Below, in pieces: positions 10,446 through 19,300 of a stretch of DNA of 64,000 nt (the stretch's first letter is position 1; each line of letters starts with the position of its first letter). Under the pieces are notes generated by a model that was not told the origin of the DNA, searched no databases, and worked only from the letters and a program-made list of their open reading frames with translations. The stretch spans positions 1-64,000 of the forward strand of contig PBLA01000023.1 in the NCBI GenBank assembly GCA_002722245.1. The letters are read 5' to 3'. This stretch comes from Flavobacteriales bacterium. GTDB taxonomy: Bacteria > Bacteroidota > Bacteroidia > Flavobacteriales_C > GCA-002722245. A program made the translations under genes and the position numbers.

Positions 10446-10488
10446 TTAATTCAGTATAATAGGTTGAAAAAATTCAATTTAACGGACG

Positions 10489-10496
10489 CAAATGTA
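10489..10496 (-). promoter_or_regulatory. Candidate -7 element for glnII
   Basis: On the minus strand this reads TACATTTG, matching the Bacteroidota sigma-A -7 consensus TAnnTTTG, 43 nt before the glnII start codon. No convincing -33 TTG element was located, so it is a motif match only. Confidence 0.45.
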
Positions 10497-10526
10497 ATAG
10501 TTTTTCTCTAAAATCCATGACATTTT

Positions 10527-11744
10527 TCAAGATTCAAGCTGTATCTTCAACTTACTCATTATTTTTTCAGTGGCTCCTCTATGTTCTTTAACATAAGAAG
10601 CTGCTTTTAACTGAACCTCAATTGGTGTTTTTTCATTGTTTAAAAAGTATTCTAAAAGGTCAGAAAACTCCTTTTCAGTTGCGACCCCGCCCATTTTATG
10701 ATTATGAATATATACAGCCTCTGGAAATCGATCATAATTCTTTGGACCAAATAAAATTGGAACACCATAAACAAGTGGCTCAAGGGTGTTGTGTATTCCA
10801 TGATTATACCCCCCACCGATAATTACCACATCGGCATAGCGATACAGATATTTTAAACTTCCAATCGTATCTACGATTAAAATGTCTTTTAATTGCTCAC
10901 CCCTACTCAGCCAAGAAACACTAATACTTAAAGAAGTAACAAATGAATTAACTTGTTCTGAATCAACCTCATGAGGAGCAACAATAAATTGAAATTTATT
11001 TGACCACTTTTTAATAAAATTTGCTAGGAGTGTATAGTCTCCTTCCCATGCGCTTCCAAGCACAATTACTTTTCGACCATCCAACCCTTTCTCTATTTGA
11101 TCACAATGAAAATTTTCTTGAGCATTTCTTAGCGCAGTGTCGAGTCGAGTATCTCCAGTGACTGTAATATTATGAAGTCCGTTCGACTCCCCAATTTCTT
11201 TAGATTTCTCAGATTGAACAAAAATATGATTCACATTTTTTATAATCTTCATCATCCAGGTACTTTTGAAGAAAAAATGATTCTTTCTGAAACTTGTTGA
11301 AATGTAAAAAATCGGAATTTGATTTTTTTCTAAGTGTTCTAAATAATTAAACCAAAATTCATACTTAATAAAGACAGCCAGCTTTATCTTTAAATGACGA
11401 ACAAATAGTTTTGCATTTGCTCTTGTGTCAAAGGGTAAATAAATCACTTTAGATGCAAACTGATAATTTTTTCTTATCTCAAACCCAGATGGAGAAAAAA
11501 AAGTAAGTAATATTTTCTGCTCAGGATAAGATGCGCATATCGATTCAATAATTGACTTTCCTTGCTCAAATTCCCCCAAGGAGGCGGCATGAACCCAAAC
11601 ATATTCTTCTTGGGAATCGTTTGTAAGTTGATATATCGCTTCTCTATGTCCCTTGATAAGCTTTTTCGATTTTGAAGAGAAAATCGAATGAACTTTTATA
11701 ATAAATGAAAAAAAATATATTCCTACGTTGTATATTTGCCTCAT
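10527..11744 (-). CDS. waaA: 3-deoxy-D-manno-octulosonic acid transferase
   Basis: The 405-residue protein is a GT30 glycosyltransferase that adds Kdo from CMP-Kdo to lipid A precursor on the cytoplasmic face of the inner membrane. An N-terminal hydrophobic stretch (residues ~6-22) should anchor it. The family motif VWVHAASLGEFEQG lies near residues 49-62, with the catalytic-type Glu at ~58. The C-terminal half has GSAWEGD, IVAPHE and an LEPLVYGVPILFGP nucleotide-sugar pocket. It is divergent from the nucleotide-sugar operon with only 33 nt between start codons. A -7 element ends 6 nt from the ATG, suggesting a leaderless transcript. Confidence 0.93.
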   Translation of the reverse strand: MRQIYNVGIYFFSFIIKVHSIFSSKSKKLIKGHREAIYQLTNDSQEEYVWVHAASLGEFEQGKSIIESICASYPEQKILLTFFSPSGFEIRKNYQFASKVIYLPFDTRANAKLFVRHLKIKLAVFIKYEFWFNYLEHLEKNQIPIFYISTSFRKNHFFFKSTWMMKIIKNVNHIFVQSEKSKEIGESNGLHNITVTGDTRLDTALRNAQENFHCDQIEKGLDGRKVIVLGSAWEGDYTLLANFIKKWSNKFQFIVAPHEVDSEQVNSFVTSLSISVSWLSRGEQLKDILIVDTIGSLKYLYRYADVVIIGGGYNHGIHNTLEPLVYGVPILFGPKNYDRFPEAVYIHNHKMGGVATEKEFSDLLEYFLNNEKTPIEVQLKAASYVKEHRGATEKIMSKLKIQLES

Positions 11745-11750
11745 ATATTA

Positions 11751-11758
11751 CAAATATA
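11751..11758 (-). promoter_or_regulatory. Candidate -7 element for waaA, start-proximal
   Basis: The minus strand reads TATATTTG, an exact match to TAnnTTTG, with only six bases (taatat) between it and the waaA ATG. A start site at the usual distance would fall at or beside the ATG. Confidence 0.55.
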
Positions 11759-11777
11759 TAATTAAACAAAAAGAAGA

Positions 11778-12896
11778 ATGAATGACATTCAAATGGTTGA
11801 CTTAAAGGGTCAATATCGAAAAATTGAAGGTGAAGTTGATAAAGCCATTAAAGAGGTAATTTTAAATTCTTCCTTTATAAATGGTCCTCAAGTTAAAAGT
11901 TTTAAAGAAGACCTTAAAAATTATTTAAATTGCAACCATGTGATTACCTGTGGAAACGGTACAGATGCTTTACAAATTGCATTGATGGCATTAAACCTCA
12001 ACCCCGGTGATGAGATTATAACCAGTACATTTACATTTATTGCAACTGCAGAAGTTATTTCACTTCTTAAATTGAAACCTGTTTTTGTTGATGTGGATAC
12101 TAATAATTTCAATATTCTGCCTGCAGAAATCGAAAAAGTAATTTCACCAAAAACAAAAGCCATTATTCCAGTTCATCTCTATGGTCAATGCGCACCAATG
12201 GAAGAAATTCTTTCCCTTGCATCAAAATATAACCTTCATGTTATTGAAGATACAGCTCAAGCAATAGGAGCAAACTATACCTTTAAGGATGGTACTAAAA
12301 AGAAGGCAGGCACTATCGGTACAATTGGTACTACGTCCTTTTTCCCTTCAAAAAATTTAGGATGCTATGGCGATGGTGGAGCTATTTTCACAAACGATGA
12401 CCAACTTGCCGAAAAAATGACAATGATTTGTAACCATGGAAGTAGGATAAAATATAATCACGAAATTGTGGGTGTTAATTCTCGATTAGATTCTATTCAG
12501 GCCGCTGTATTAAGTGTCAAACTGAAAAGTCTTGATTCTTATTCTGAAGCTAGAGCCTATTCTGCATCTTTGTATTCAAAATTTTTGGAAAATGTGGAAT
12601 GGATTGAAACACCAGTAATAGAAGGTTATTCTGACCATGTCTTTCATCAGTACACCTTGAAAGTATTAAATGGCGATAGAGACAAACTTAAAAAGCATTT
12701 GAGCGATTTAAATATCCCCTCAATGATCTACTATCCAAAACCTTTACATAAACAAGAAGCTTTTACCGCATTCAAAAGTGGCACTTTTCCAAATTCAGAT
12801 GATTTAGAATCCAAAGTTTTATCTTTACCTATGCATACTGAATTAAACGAGGAATCCATTTATTATATTACCAATACAATCAAGTCTTTTAAATGA
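11778..12896 (+). CDS. wbpE: PLP-dependent sugar aminotransferase, WbpE-like (DegT/DnrJ/EryC1/StrS)
   Basis: The 372-residue protein belongs to the fold-type I sugar aminotransferases. Motifs are CGNGTDALQIAL (58-69), IEDTAQAIGA (156-165) and the PLP lysine at Lys192 in TSFFPSKNLGCYGDGG. The run of motifs VHLYGQCAP, GCYGDGGAIFTNDD and VGVNSRLDSIQAAV is closest to WbpE, which aminates UDP-2-acetamido-2-deoxy-3-oxo-glucuronate. A WbpD-like acetyltransferase three genes on supports this assignment. The WbpB dehydrogenase that makes the 3-oxo substrate is not in the window, so a 3-keto-6-deoxysugar substrate cannot be excluded. It leads the operon and overlaps the next gene by 4 nt (ATGA). Confidence 0.85.
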   Translation: MNDIQMVDLKGQYRKIEGEVDKAIKEVILNSSFINGPQVKSFKEDLKNYLNCNHVITCGNGTDALQIALMALNLNPGDEIITSTFTFIATAEVISLLKLKPVFVDVDTNNFNILPAEIEKVISPKTKAIIPVHLYGQCAPMEEILSLASKYNLHVIEDTAQAIGANYTFKDGTKKKAGTIGTIGTTSFFPSKNLGCYGDGGAIFTNDDQLAEKMTMICNHGSRIKYNHEIVGVNSRLDSIQAAVLSVKLKSLDSYSEARAYSASLYSKFLENVEWIETPVIEGYSDHVFHQYTLKVLNGDRDKLKKHLSDLNIPSMIYYPKPLHKQEAFTAFKSGTFPNSDDLESKVLSLPMHTELNEESIYYITNTIKSFK

Positions 12897-14200
12897 AAAT
12901 ATCAGTTATCGGAACAGGATACGTAGGTTTAGTATCTGGAACGTGTTTTGCTGAAACAGGAAACCAAGTAATCTGTGTAGACATTGACGATCAAAAAGTA
13001 AATAAACTCCAAAACGGAAAGATCCCAATCTATGAACCACAATTGGATGTTCTTTTTGAGCGTAATGTTCGACAAGGTCGTTTATCATTCACCACTTCTT
13101 TAGAAAAGGCTGTTCAAGAAGCAGACATCATATTTTTAGCATTGCCTACACCACCAGGCGAAGATGGAAGTGCTGATTTAAGCTATGTTCTGGGTGTTGC
13201 AGAGGAATTAGGCACACTAATGAAAACCTATAAAGTCATTGTCGACAAAAGTACTGTGCCAGTAGGTACCGCAGAAAAAGTAACAGCTGCAATTAATAAA
13301 AATGCCCAAGTAGCTTTCGACGTAGTTTCTAATCCGGAATTTTTGCGAGAAGGATTTGCTGTAGAGGATTTTTTAAAACCAGATAGAGTCGTTATTGGTA
13401 CTTCATCTGAAAAAGCAAAGAAGATGATGGAGGAATTGTACAAACCTTTTGTTCGTCAAGGAAATCCAATTTATTTTATGGATGAAAGGTCCGCTGAGCT
13501 TACTAAATATGCTGCTAATTCATTCCTAGCTACAAAAATTTCATTCATGAATGAAATTGCCAACATTTGTGAATTATTGGAAGCAAATGTTGATAAAGTA
13601 AGAATAGGCATTGGATCTGATAACAGAATAGGTAAAAGATTCCTCTTTCCAGGTATTGGATATGGTGGAAGTTGTTTTCCTAAAGATGTTAAAGCTTTAA
13701 TTAAATCTTCTAATGAAGCCAACTATGATTTTAAAATTTTGAAGGCTGTTGAGGAGGTAAATGCATACCAAAAACAAAGCATTATTCCGAAAATTAAAAA
13801 TTATTTCCTAAACAACCTTAAAGGAAAAAATATTGCCATCTGGGGGCTTGCCTTCAAACCTGATACAGATGACATACGTGAAGCTCCTGCTTTCGAAATC
13901 ATAAATAATCTTATAGAGGAAGGCGCTTTAGTGCGTGCCTTTGATCCTGAAGCTATGGAAAACACACATTCTGTTTATGGTGACAAGATTTCATTTGGTA
14001 GCAATGCGTATGAAGTTTTGAAAAATTCTGATGCCCTAATTATCGCCACGGAGTGGTCTGTTTTTAGAAATCCCGATTTCGATAAAATGAGTGAATTACT
14101 CAAAGAAAAGGTGATTTTCGATGGAAGAAATTTATATGATTTGGAAAAGATGACGACATTAGGTTATCGGTATTTTAGTGTTGGTAGAAAAAACATCTAA
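12893..14200 (+). CDS. ugd: UDP-glucose 6-dehydrogenase
   Basis: The 435-residue enzyme oxidises UDP-glucose to UDP-glucuronate with two NAD+. The N-terminal Rossmann motif is GTGYVGL (7-13). The catalytic cysteine is Cys261 in GYGGSCFPKD. The C-terminal UDP-binding domain contains WGLAFKPDTDDIREAPA. It overlaps wbpE by 4 nt and is followed after 3 nt by uxs, which consumes its product. The sequence is distinct from the second dehydrogenase of the operon at 15947, which is of the UDP-HexNAc type. Confidence 0.93.
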   Translation: MKISVIGTGYVGLVSGTCFAETGNQVICVDIDDQKVNKLQNGKIPIYEPQLDVLFERNVRQGRLSFTTSLEKAVQEADIIFLALPTPPGEDGSADLSYVLGVAEELGTLMKTYKVIVDKSTVPVGTAEKVTAAINKNAQVAFDVVSNPEFLREGFAVEDFLKPDRVVIGTSSEKAKKMMEELYKPFVRQGNPIYFMDERSAELTKYAANSFLATKISFMNEIANICELLEANVDKVRIGIGSDNRIGKRFLFPGIGYGGSCFPKDVKALIKSSNEANYDFKILKAVEEVNAYQKQSIIPKIKNYFLNNLKGKNIAIWGLAFKPDTDDIREAPAFEIINNLIEEGALVRAFDPEAMENTHSVYGDKISFGSNAYEVLKNSDALIIATEWSVFRNPDFDKMSELLKEKVIFDGRNLYDLEKMTTLGYRYFSVGRKNI

Positions 14201-14203
14201 AAA

Positions 14204-15190
14204 ATGAAAAGAACTTTAATTACAGGAGCAGCAGGATTTTTAGGCTCGCATTTAGTAAAACGTTTTCTCAAAGAGGGCCATCATGTAATTGGTATGGATA
14301 ATTTAATTACGGGGAATTTAAAAAACATAGAAGAGTTTTTTCCGAATCCCAATTTTGAATTCCATCATCATGACGTTTCAAAATATGTACATGTGGCCGG
14401 TGAACTAGATTATATTCTTCATTTTGCTTCTCCAGCGAGCCCAATTGATTATCTTAAAATCCCCATTCAAACGTTAAAGGTAAGTTCATATGGTACGCAC
14501 AATCTTCTTGGACTTGCCAAAGCTAAAAAAGCGAGAATTCTTGTTGCCTCTACCTCAGAGGTATATGGTGATCCTGAGGTGCATCCCCAAGTTGAAGAAT
14601 ACTATGGGAATGTTAATCCAGTAGGACCGAGAGGAGTATACGATGAAGCAAAACGATATATGGAGGCAGTAACTATGGCCTACAATACATTCCACGGGGT
14701 GGAAACAAGAATTGTTAGAATATTTAACACTTATGGACCAAAAATGCGCTTAAACGATGGAAGAGTACTGCCCGCATTTATTGGACAAGCGCTGAGAGGA
14801 GAAGAATTAACTATTTTTGGTGATGGGTCGCAAACACGCTCTTTTTGTTATGTAGATGACTTAATCGAAGGGATTTATCGCTTACTTTTAAGTGATTATT
14901 CTGAACCTGTAAATATTGGTAATCCATCTGAAATTACCATCGGTGAATTTGCTGAGGAAATTATTCAATTAACAAATACTGATAAAAAAGTAACGTACAA
15001 AGGTTTACCAGTAAACGACCCTAAACAGCGGCAACCGAACATCTCCAAGGCAAAAACTATTCTTAATTGGGAACCAAAAGTATCGCGTTCTGAGGGCTTA
15101 AGAATTACCTACGACTACTTCAAAAGTTTAACTCACGAAGAATTAAATAAGAAAGAACATAACGATTTTGATAAATATATAATTCGATAA
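14204..15190 (+). CDS. uxs: UDP-glucuronate decarboxylase (UDP-xylose synthase)
   Basis: The 328-residue short-chain dehydrogenase converts UDP-glucuronate to UDP-xylose. It has the NAD motif TGAAGFLGS (7-15), the UXS-typical [20 protein letters not shown] and [11 protein letters not shown] with catalytic Tyr146/Lys150, and [10 protein letters not shown]. Unlike ArnA it has no formyltransferase domain. It lies directly downstream of ugd, so the pair forms a UDP-glucose to UDP-xylose route, pointing to xylose or a xylose-derived sugar in a surface glycan. Confidence 0.92.
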   Translation: MKRTLITGAAGFLGSHLVKRFLKEGHHVIGMDNLITGNLKNIEEFFPNPNFEFHHHDVSKYVHVAGELDYILHFASPASPIDYLKIPIQTLKVSSYGTHNLLGLAKAKKARILVASTSEVYGDPEVHPQVEEYYGNVNPVGPRGVYDEAKRYMEAVTMAYNTFHGVETRIVRIFNTYGPKMRLNDGRVLPAFIGQALRGEELTIFGDGSQTRSFCYVDDLIEGIYRLLLSDYSEPVNIGNPSEITIGEFAEEIIQLTNTDKKVTYKGLPVNDPKQRQPNISKAKTILNWEPKVSRSEGLRITYDYFKSLTHEELNKKEHNDFDKYIIR

Positions 15191-15193
15191 ATC

Positions 15194-15766
15194 ATGTCTT
15201 ATTTTGCTCATGAAACCGCTGTAATTGACCAAGGGTGTAAAATTGGATTAGATACTAAAATCTGGCATTTTTCACACATCATGTCCAATTGTACTATTGG
15301 AAAAAATTGTAATATAGGTCAAAATGTTGTCGTATCTCCAAAGGTTACAGTTGGAAACAATGTGAAAATTCAAAATAATGTCTCTGTGTACACAGGAGTT
15401 ATATGTGAAGATGATGTTTTTTTAGGACCTTCAATGGTTTTTACTAATGTGATTAATCCTCGATCTGCTGTTGAAAGGAAGGAGGAATATAAACCTACCC
15501 TAATAAAAAAGGGGGCAAGTATCGGAGCGAACTCAACCATTATTTGTGGTAATGAAATAGGAAGATATGCTTTGATAGGCGCCGGAGCAGTAGTCACTAA
15601 ATCAGTCGATGATTATGCTTTAATTGTAGGCAATCCTGGTAAACAAATTGGTTGGGTTAGCGAGTATGGCCATCGTCTCAAGTTTAATACAGAGGGTATT
15701 GCTACGTGTCCTGAAAGCAAACAAATGTATCGATTAAATGAAAATCAAGTTTTTGAATTGCATTAA
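15194..15766 (+). CDS. wbpD: WbpD-like UDP-sugar N-acetyltransferase
   Basis: The 190-residue protein is a left-handed beta-helix (hexapeptide repeat) acyltransferase. Diagnostic pieces are [39 protein letters not shown] and [14 protein letters not shown], plus a C-terminal [10 protein letters not shown] tail, all as in WbpD. WbpD acetylates the 3-amino group of UDP-2-acetamido-3-amino-2,3-dideoxyglucuronate with acetyl-CoA, the step after WbpE. It follows uxs by 3 nt. A 180-nt gap containing a gene relic separates it from the next gene. Confidence 0.88.
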   Translation: MSYFAHETAVIDQGCKIGLDTKIWHFSHIMSNCTIGKNCNIGQNVVVSPKVTVGNNVKIQNNVSVYTGVICEDDVFLGPSMVFTNVINPRSAVERKEEYKPTLIKKGASIGANSTIICGNEIGRYALIGAGAVVTKSVDDYALIVGNPGKQIGWVSEYGHRLKFNTEGIATCPESKQMYRLNENQVFELH

Positions 15767-15812
15767 TTGTTTATCATCTCATTCGTGTCTTTAAAAAACC
15801 AATAAACCCTAG

Positions 15813-15887
15813 TCAGTTTTAAGAATAATAATTAAATTTGCTGATGATTTTGGCGTTAATTCTAATGCATTAGAAAAGATAACCTAG
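15813..15887 (+). pseudogene. Possible relic of a YdjC/ChbG-type carbohydrate deacetylase
   Basis: Within the only sizeable gap of the sugar operon, the frame from 15813 to the TAG at 15885-15887 reads SVLRIIIKFADDFGVNSNAL and then EKIT. The IIIxxADDFG core, with its acidic metal/catalytic residues, is the N-terminal signature of the YdjC (ChbG/HpnK) deacetylase family. There is no start codon in the usual place and a stop follows at once, so nothing functional is encoded. The match is short and could be chance, but position inside a sugar operon fits a decayed gene. Confidence 0.4.
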
Positions 15888-15946
15888 TCTTTAATCATAA
15901 TGTATTGAGCGTTCAAAAGTTAGAACACTAAAAATTAAAGTAAAAA

Positions 15947-17239
15947 ATGATTGCTGAAAAAATAGCCAAGAAAGAAGAAAAATTAGCCGTTGTTGGACTA
16001 GGATATGTTGGACTTCCTATTGCCCTCGCATTTGCAAAGAAAGCCAAGGTTGTTGGATTCGATATCAATGCGGACAGGGTTCGGATGATGCAAAACAATA
16101 TTGATCCTTCCAAAGAGTTGGATTCTAGCGAATTTGAAGATTGTGATATCACCTTTACTGCTAATATAGACGATCTTAAAGATTGTAACTTCTACATCGT
16201 GGCTGTTCCTACACCAATAGACGAACATAACTTACCTGATTTGAAACCGCTCTTAGGAGCATCTTCTTCAGTGGGAAAAGTAATCTCAAAAGGGGATTAT
16301 GTAGTATTTGAATCAACGGTTTACCCAGGGTGTACAGAAGAAGATTGTGTGCCTGTTTTAGAAAAAGAATCAGGTTTGAAATTCAATGAAGATTTCAAAG
16401 TAGGATATTCTCCTGAACGAATTAATCCCGGAGACAAGGAACATACTTTATCAAAGATTGTGAAAGTTGCATCAGGAAGTTGTAAAGAATCTGCGGATCA
16501 AATCGCCCAAGTTTATGAAATGGTTATTGATGCTGGTGTGCACAGAGCTTCTTCCATAAAGGTAGCCGAAGCAGCAAAAATTATTGAAAACACGCAAAGA
16601 GATGTGAACATTGCCTTAATGAATGAGTTATCAATGATTTTCAACAAGATTGGTATCAACACTTATGAAGTTTTAGAAGCTGCAGGTACAAAATGGAATT
16701 TCTTGAAGTTTTTCCCTGGTTTAGTAGGAGGACATTGTATTGGTGTTGACCCCTACTATTTGACTTACAAGGCAAGAGAATTGGGGTATCATTCTAAAAT
16801 CATTAACTCAGGAAGAGCATTAAATGATTCTATGGGACCTTACTTAGCGAGGCAAACAGTTAAAAAATTAATTGCCAATGGAAAAGACATTGTGCAATCT
16901 AGAATTTTAGTAATGGGTGCAACTTTTAAGGAAGATGTGAGTGATATACGAAATTCCAAAGTCGCCTCAGTTGTAGATGAATTAAAAAGTTTTGGTGTCT
17001 CAGTAGAGGTTCATGATCCGCATGCATCAAATGATGAAATCAATCACGAATACGGATTTGAATTAATTCCAGAAATTAATGGAAAATACGATGCTGTTAT
17101 AGTTGCTGTTAACCATTCTGATTACCTTACATTAAGTGAAGATTACTTCAATGACCTTCTAACAGATAATGGGATTTTAGTAGATGTAAAGGGAATTTAT
17201 AGAAGTACAATTACTGGACTAAATTATTTAAGTTTTTAA
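15947..17239 (+). CDS. wbpO: UDP-N-acetylglucosamine 6-dehydrogenase (WbpO/TviB type)
   Basis: The 430-residue NAD-dependent enzyme oxidises C6 of UDP-GlcNAc (or UDP-GalNAc) to the uronic acid. It has GLGYVGLP (17-24), the family-typical PTPIDEHNLPDL, STVYPGCTEEDC, YSPERINPGDKEH, and catalytic Cys264 in VGGHCIGVDPYYL; GATFKEDVSDIRNSK marks the C-terminal domain. These features separate it from the UDP-glucose dehydrogenase at 12893. The WbpP/TviC epimerase gene at 19287 supplies the partner step to UDP-GalNAcA. The start codon follows an A-rich stretch with no clear Shine-Dalgarno sequence. Confidence 0.9.
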   Translation: MIAEKIAKKEEKLAVVGLGYVGLPIALAFAKKAKVVGFDINADRVRMMQNNIDPSKELDSSEFEDCDITFTANIDDLKDCNFYIVAVPTPIDEHNLPDLKPLLGASSSVGKVISKGDYVVFESTVYPGCTEEDCVPVLEKESGLKFNEDFKVGYSPERINPGDKEHTLSKIVKVASGSCKESADQIAQVYEMVIDAGVHRASSIKVAEAAKIIENTQRDVNIALMNELSMIFNKIGINTYEVLEAAGTKWNFLKFFPGLVGGHCIGVDPYYLTYKARELGYHSKIINSGRALNDSMGPYLARQTVKKLIANGKDIVQSRILVMGATFKEDVSDIRNSKVASVVDELKSFGVSVEVHDPHASNDEINHEYGFELIPEINGKYDAVIVAVNHSDYLTLSEDYFNDLLTDNGILVDVKGIYRSTITGLNYLSF

Positions 17240-17240
17240 A

Positions 17241-18242
17241 ATGATTTTAGTTGCAGGTGGTGCAGGTTATATTGGTAGTCATGCTGTCATAGAACTTTAT
17301 AACAAAGGTTATGACGTTTTAATTGCCGATAATTTTTCAAATTCCTCTCCATCGGTTCTTGATAAATTAGAATTAATTACCGGAAAGCGTTTTGATCACA
17401 TAACTGTTGATTTATGTGATCTTGAGGAATTAAAAAAACGCACGAAAGAATATAAACTTTCTGGAGTAATACACTTTGCTGCATATAAATCAGTGGGTGA
17501 ATCGGTTTCAAATCCACTAAAATATTACGCGAACAATCTTCAATCTCTTGTTAATAGTCTCAAACTTTGCAAAGAAAGAGACATAAGAAATTTTGTATTC
17601 TCTTCCTCATGTACAGTGTATGGAAATCCTAATCAAATTCCGGTTACTGAAAAAAGTAAAATAGGAAAAGCTGAATCTCCTTACGGGAAATCGAAAGTTA
17701 TTTCTGAAGAAATCATTCAAGACTATCACCACACACATCCTATTTCAATTTGTAATTTACGCTACTTCAATCCTATTGGTGCTCATGAGTCTGGGTTAAT
17801 TGGTGATTATCCAGATGGAAAACCAAATAATTTATTACCATTTGTCACTCAGGTTGCTGCAGGGGTTAGAGATACATTAAGTGTTTTTGGAGATGATTAC
17901 GACACACATGACGGCACATGTTTAAGAGATTATATTCACGTGGTAGACTTGGCAAAGGCACATGTAAATGCAATTGAGTACAACGTAAAAAACGAGGGAA
18001 AACATTCCATATTTAATTTAGGTACAGGAAAAGGTGTTTCTGTTTTAGACTTAATTAAAACCTTTGAAAAGGTCAATAATGTTCCAATAAATTATGAAAT
18101 TGTATCCAGAAGACCTGGCGATGTTGAAGCGATTTTTGCTGATTGTCATAAAGCGAAGACAGACCTTAATTGGATTGCTGAATTAAATTTATCTAAAATG
18201 TTGACATCCGCTTGGAAATTCCAACAAAATATTTTGAAATGA
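17241..18242 (+). CDS. galE: UDP-glucose 4-epimerase
   Basis: The 333-residue protein interconverts UDP-glucose and UDP-galactose. It carries the NAD motif GGAGYIGSH (6-14), HFAAYKSVGESV, SSSCTVYG with the catalytic Ser/Thr, Tyr148 and Lys152 in SPYGKSK, and the GalE-typical RYFNPIGAH and RDYIHVVDLA. It starts 1 nt after wbpO and overlaps rmlB by 4 nt, so it is part of the same operon, supplying galactose donors to the envelope glycan. Confidence 0.93.
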   Translation: MILVAGGAGYIGSHAVIELYNKGYDVLIADNFSNSSPSVLDKLELITGKRFDHITVDLCDLEELKKRTKEYKLSGVIHFAAYKSVGESVSNPLKYYANNLQSLVNSLKLCKERDIRNFVFSSSCTVYGNPNQIPVTEKSKIGKAESPYGKSKVISEEIIQDYHHTHPISICNLRYFNPIGAHESGLIGDYPDGKPNNLLPFVTQVAAGVRDTLSVFGDDYDTHDGTCLRDYIHVVDLAKAHVNAIEYNVKNEGKHSIFNLGTGKGVSVLDLIKTFEKVNNVPINYEIVSRRPGDVEAIFADCHKAKTDLNWIAELNLSKMLTSAWKFQQNILK

Positions 18243-19300
18243 ATCAATTTAAGAAAACGATACTCATTACAGGAGGAGCTGGTTTTATAGGTAGCCATCT
18301 TGTTCGTTTAATGGTAAACAAATACCCCAGTTATAAAATTATTAATCTCGATAAGTTAACCTATGCAGGAAATCTCGATAATTTAAGAGATATCGAGCAT
18401 AAAGAGAATTATCATTTTATAAAAGCAGATATTTGTGATGCTCAAGAAGTTAATAGAATCTTCGATCTATACGCAATAGACAATGTAATTCATTTAGCAG
18501 CTGAATCCCATGTAGATCGATCGATATCAAATCCCTTAGAATTTTTACAAACAAATGTTATTGGAACAGTAAATTTGTTGAATGCAGCAAAAAACGCATG
18601 GGTAAATCAAAATGAAAACATCTTTTACCATGTCTCCACCGATGAGGTATACGGGTCACTTGGTAGCGAAGGGATGTTTACCGAAAAGACCTCTTATGAT
18701 CCAAGATCTCCGTATAGCGCATCAAAAGCGAGCTCGGACCATTTTGTTCGCGCCTATCATGAAACCTATGGGTTGAATGTCAAAATATCAAATTGTTCAA
18801 ACAACTACGGTTCTCATCAATTCCCAGAAAAATTAATACCACTTGTCATTAATAATATCGTGCATAAAAAACCACTTCCTATTTATGGAAAGGGAGATAA
18901 TGTAAGAGATTGGCTTCATGTTGTAGATCATGCTGAGGCCATTGATTTAATTTTTCATAAAGGGAAAATTGGCGAAACATTTAATATTGGCGGCCATAAT
19001 GAACGTCAAAATATTGAATTAGTAAAATTATTGATTCAATTAGTTGATAAGAAATTAGGTCGAGAGGAAGGAGACTCATTATCATTAATTACATATGTAA
19101 AAGATCGATCTGGTCATGATCAAAGATATGCGATTGATGCCAGTAAATTAGAAAATATATTGGGATGGACCCCTCGATATAATGTAGAGGATGGAATTGA
19201 AGAAACAGTTGATTGGTATTTATCAAATAACGAATGGATTGACAACATAGTTAGTGGTGACTATTTAAATTATTACAAAAATCAATATGTCAACAGATAA
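18239..19300 (+). CDS. rfbB: dTDP-glucose 4,6-dehydratase
   Basis: The start is taken as the ATG at 18239, which overlaps the galE stop (ATGA); an in-frame TTG at 18212 would need an implausible extension. The 353-residue enzyme turns dTDP-glucose into dTDP-4-keto-6-deoxyglucose. Motifs are TGGAGFIGSH (11-20), LAAESHVDRSI, the catalytic THR-ASP-GLU at 134-136 in STDEVYGS, Tyr159/Lys163 in PYSASKASSDH, and NCSNNYGSHQFPEK. No rmlA, rmlC or rmlD is present here, so the final 6-deoxysugar is unknown. Confidence 0.92.
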   Translation: MNQFKKTILITGGAGFIGSHLVRLMVNKYPSYKIINLDKLTYAGNLDNLRDIEHKENYHFIKADICDAQEVNRIFDLYAIDNVIHLAAESHVDRSISNPLEFLQTNVIGTVNLLNAAKNAWVNQNENIFYHVSTDEVYGSLGSEGMFTEKTSYDPRSPYSASKASSDHFVRAYHETYGLNVKISNCSNNYGSHQFPEKLIPLVINNIVHKKPLPIYGKGDNVRDWLHVVDHAEAIDLIFHKGKIGETFNIGGHNERQNIELVKLLIQLVDKKLGREEGDSLSLITYVKDRSGHDQRYAIDASKLENILGWTPRYNVEDGIEETVDWYLSNNEWIDNIVSGDYLNYYKNQYVNR

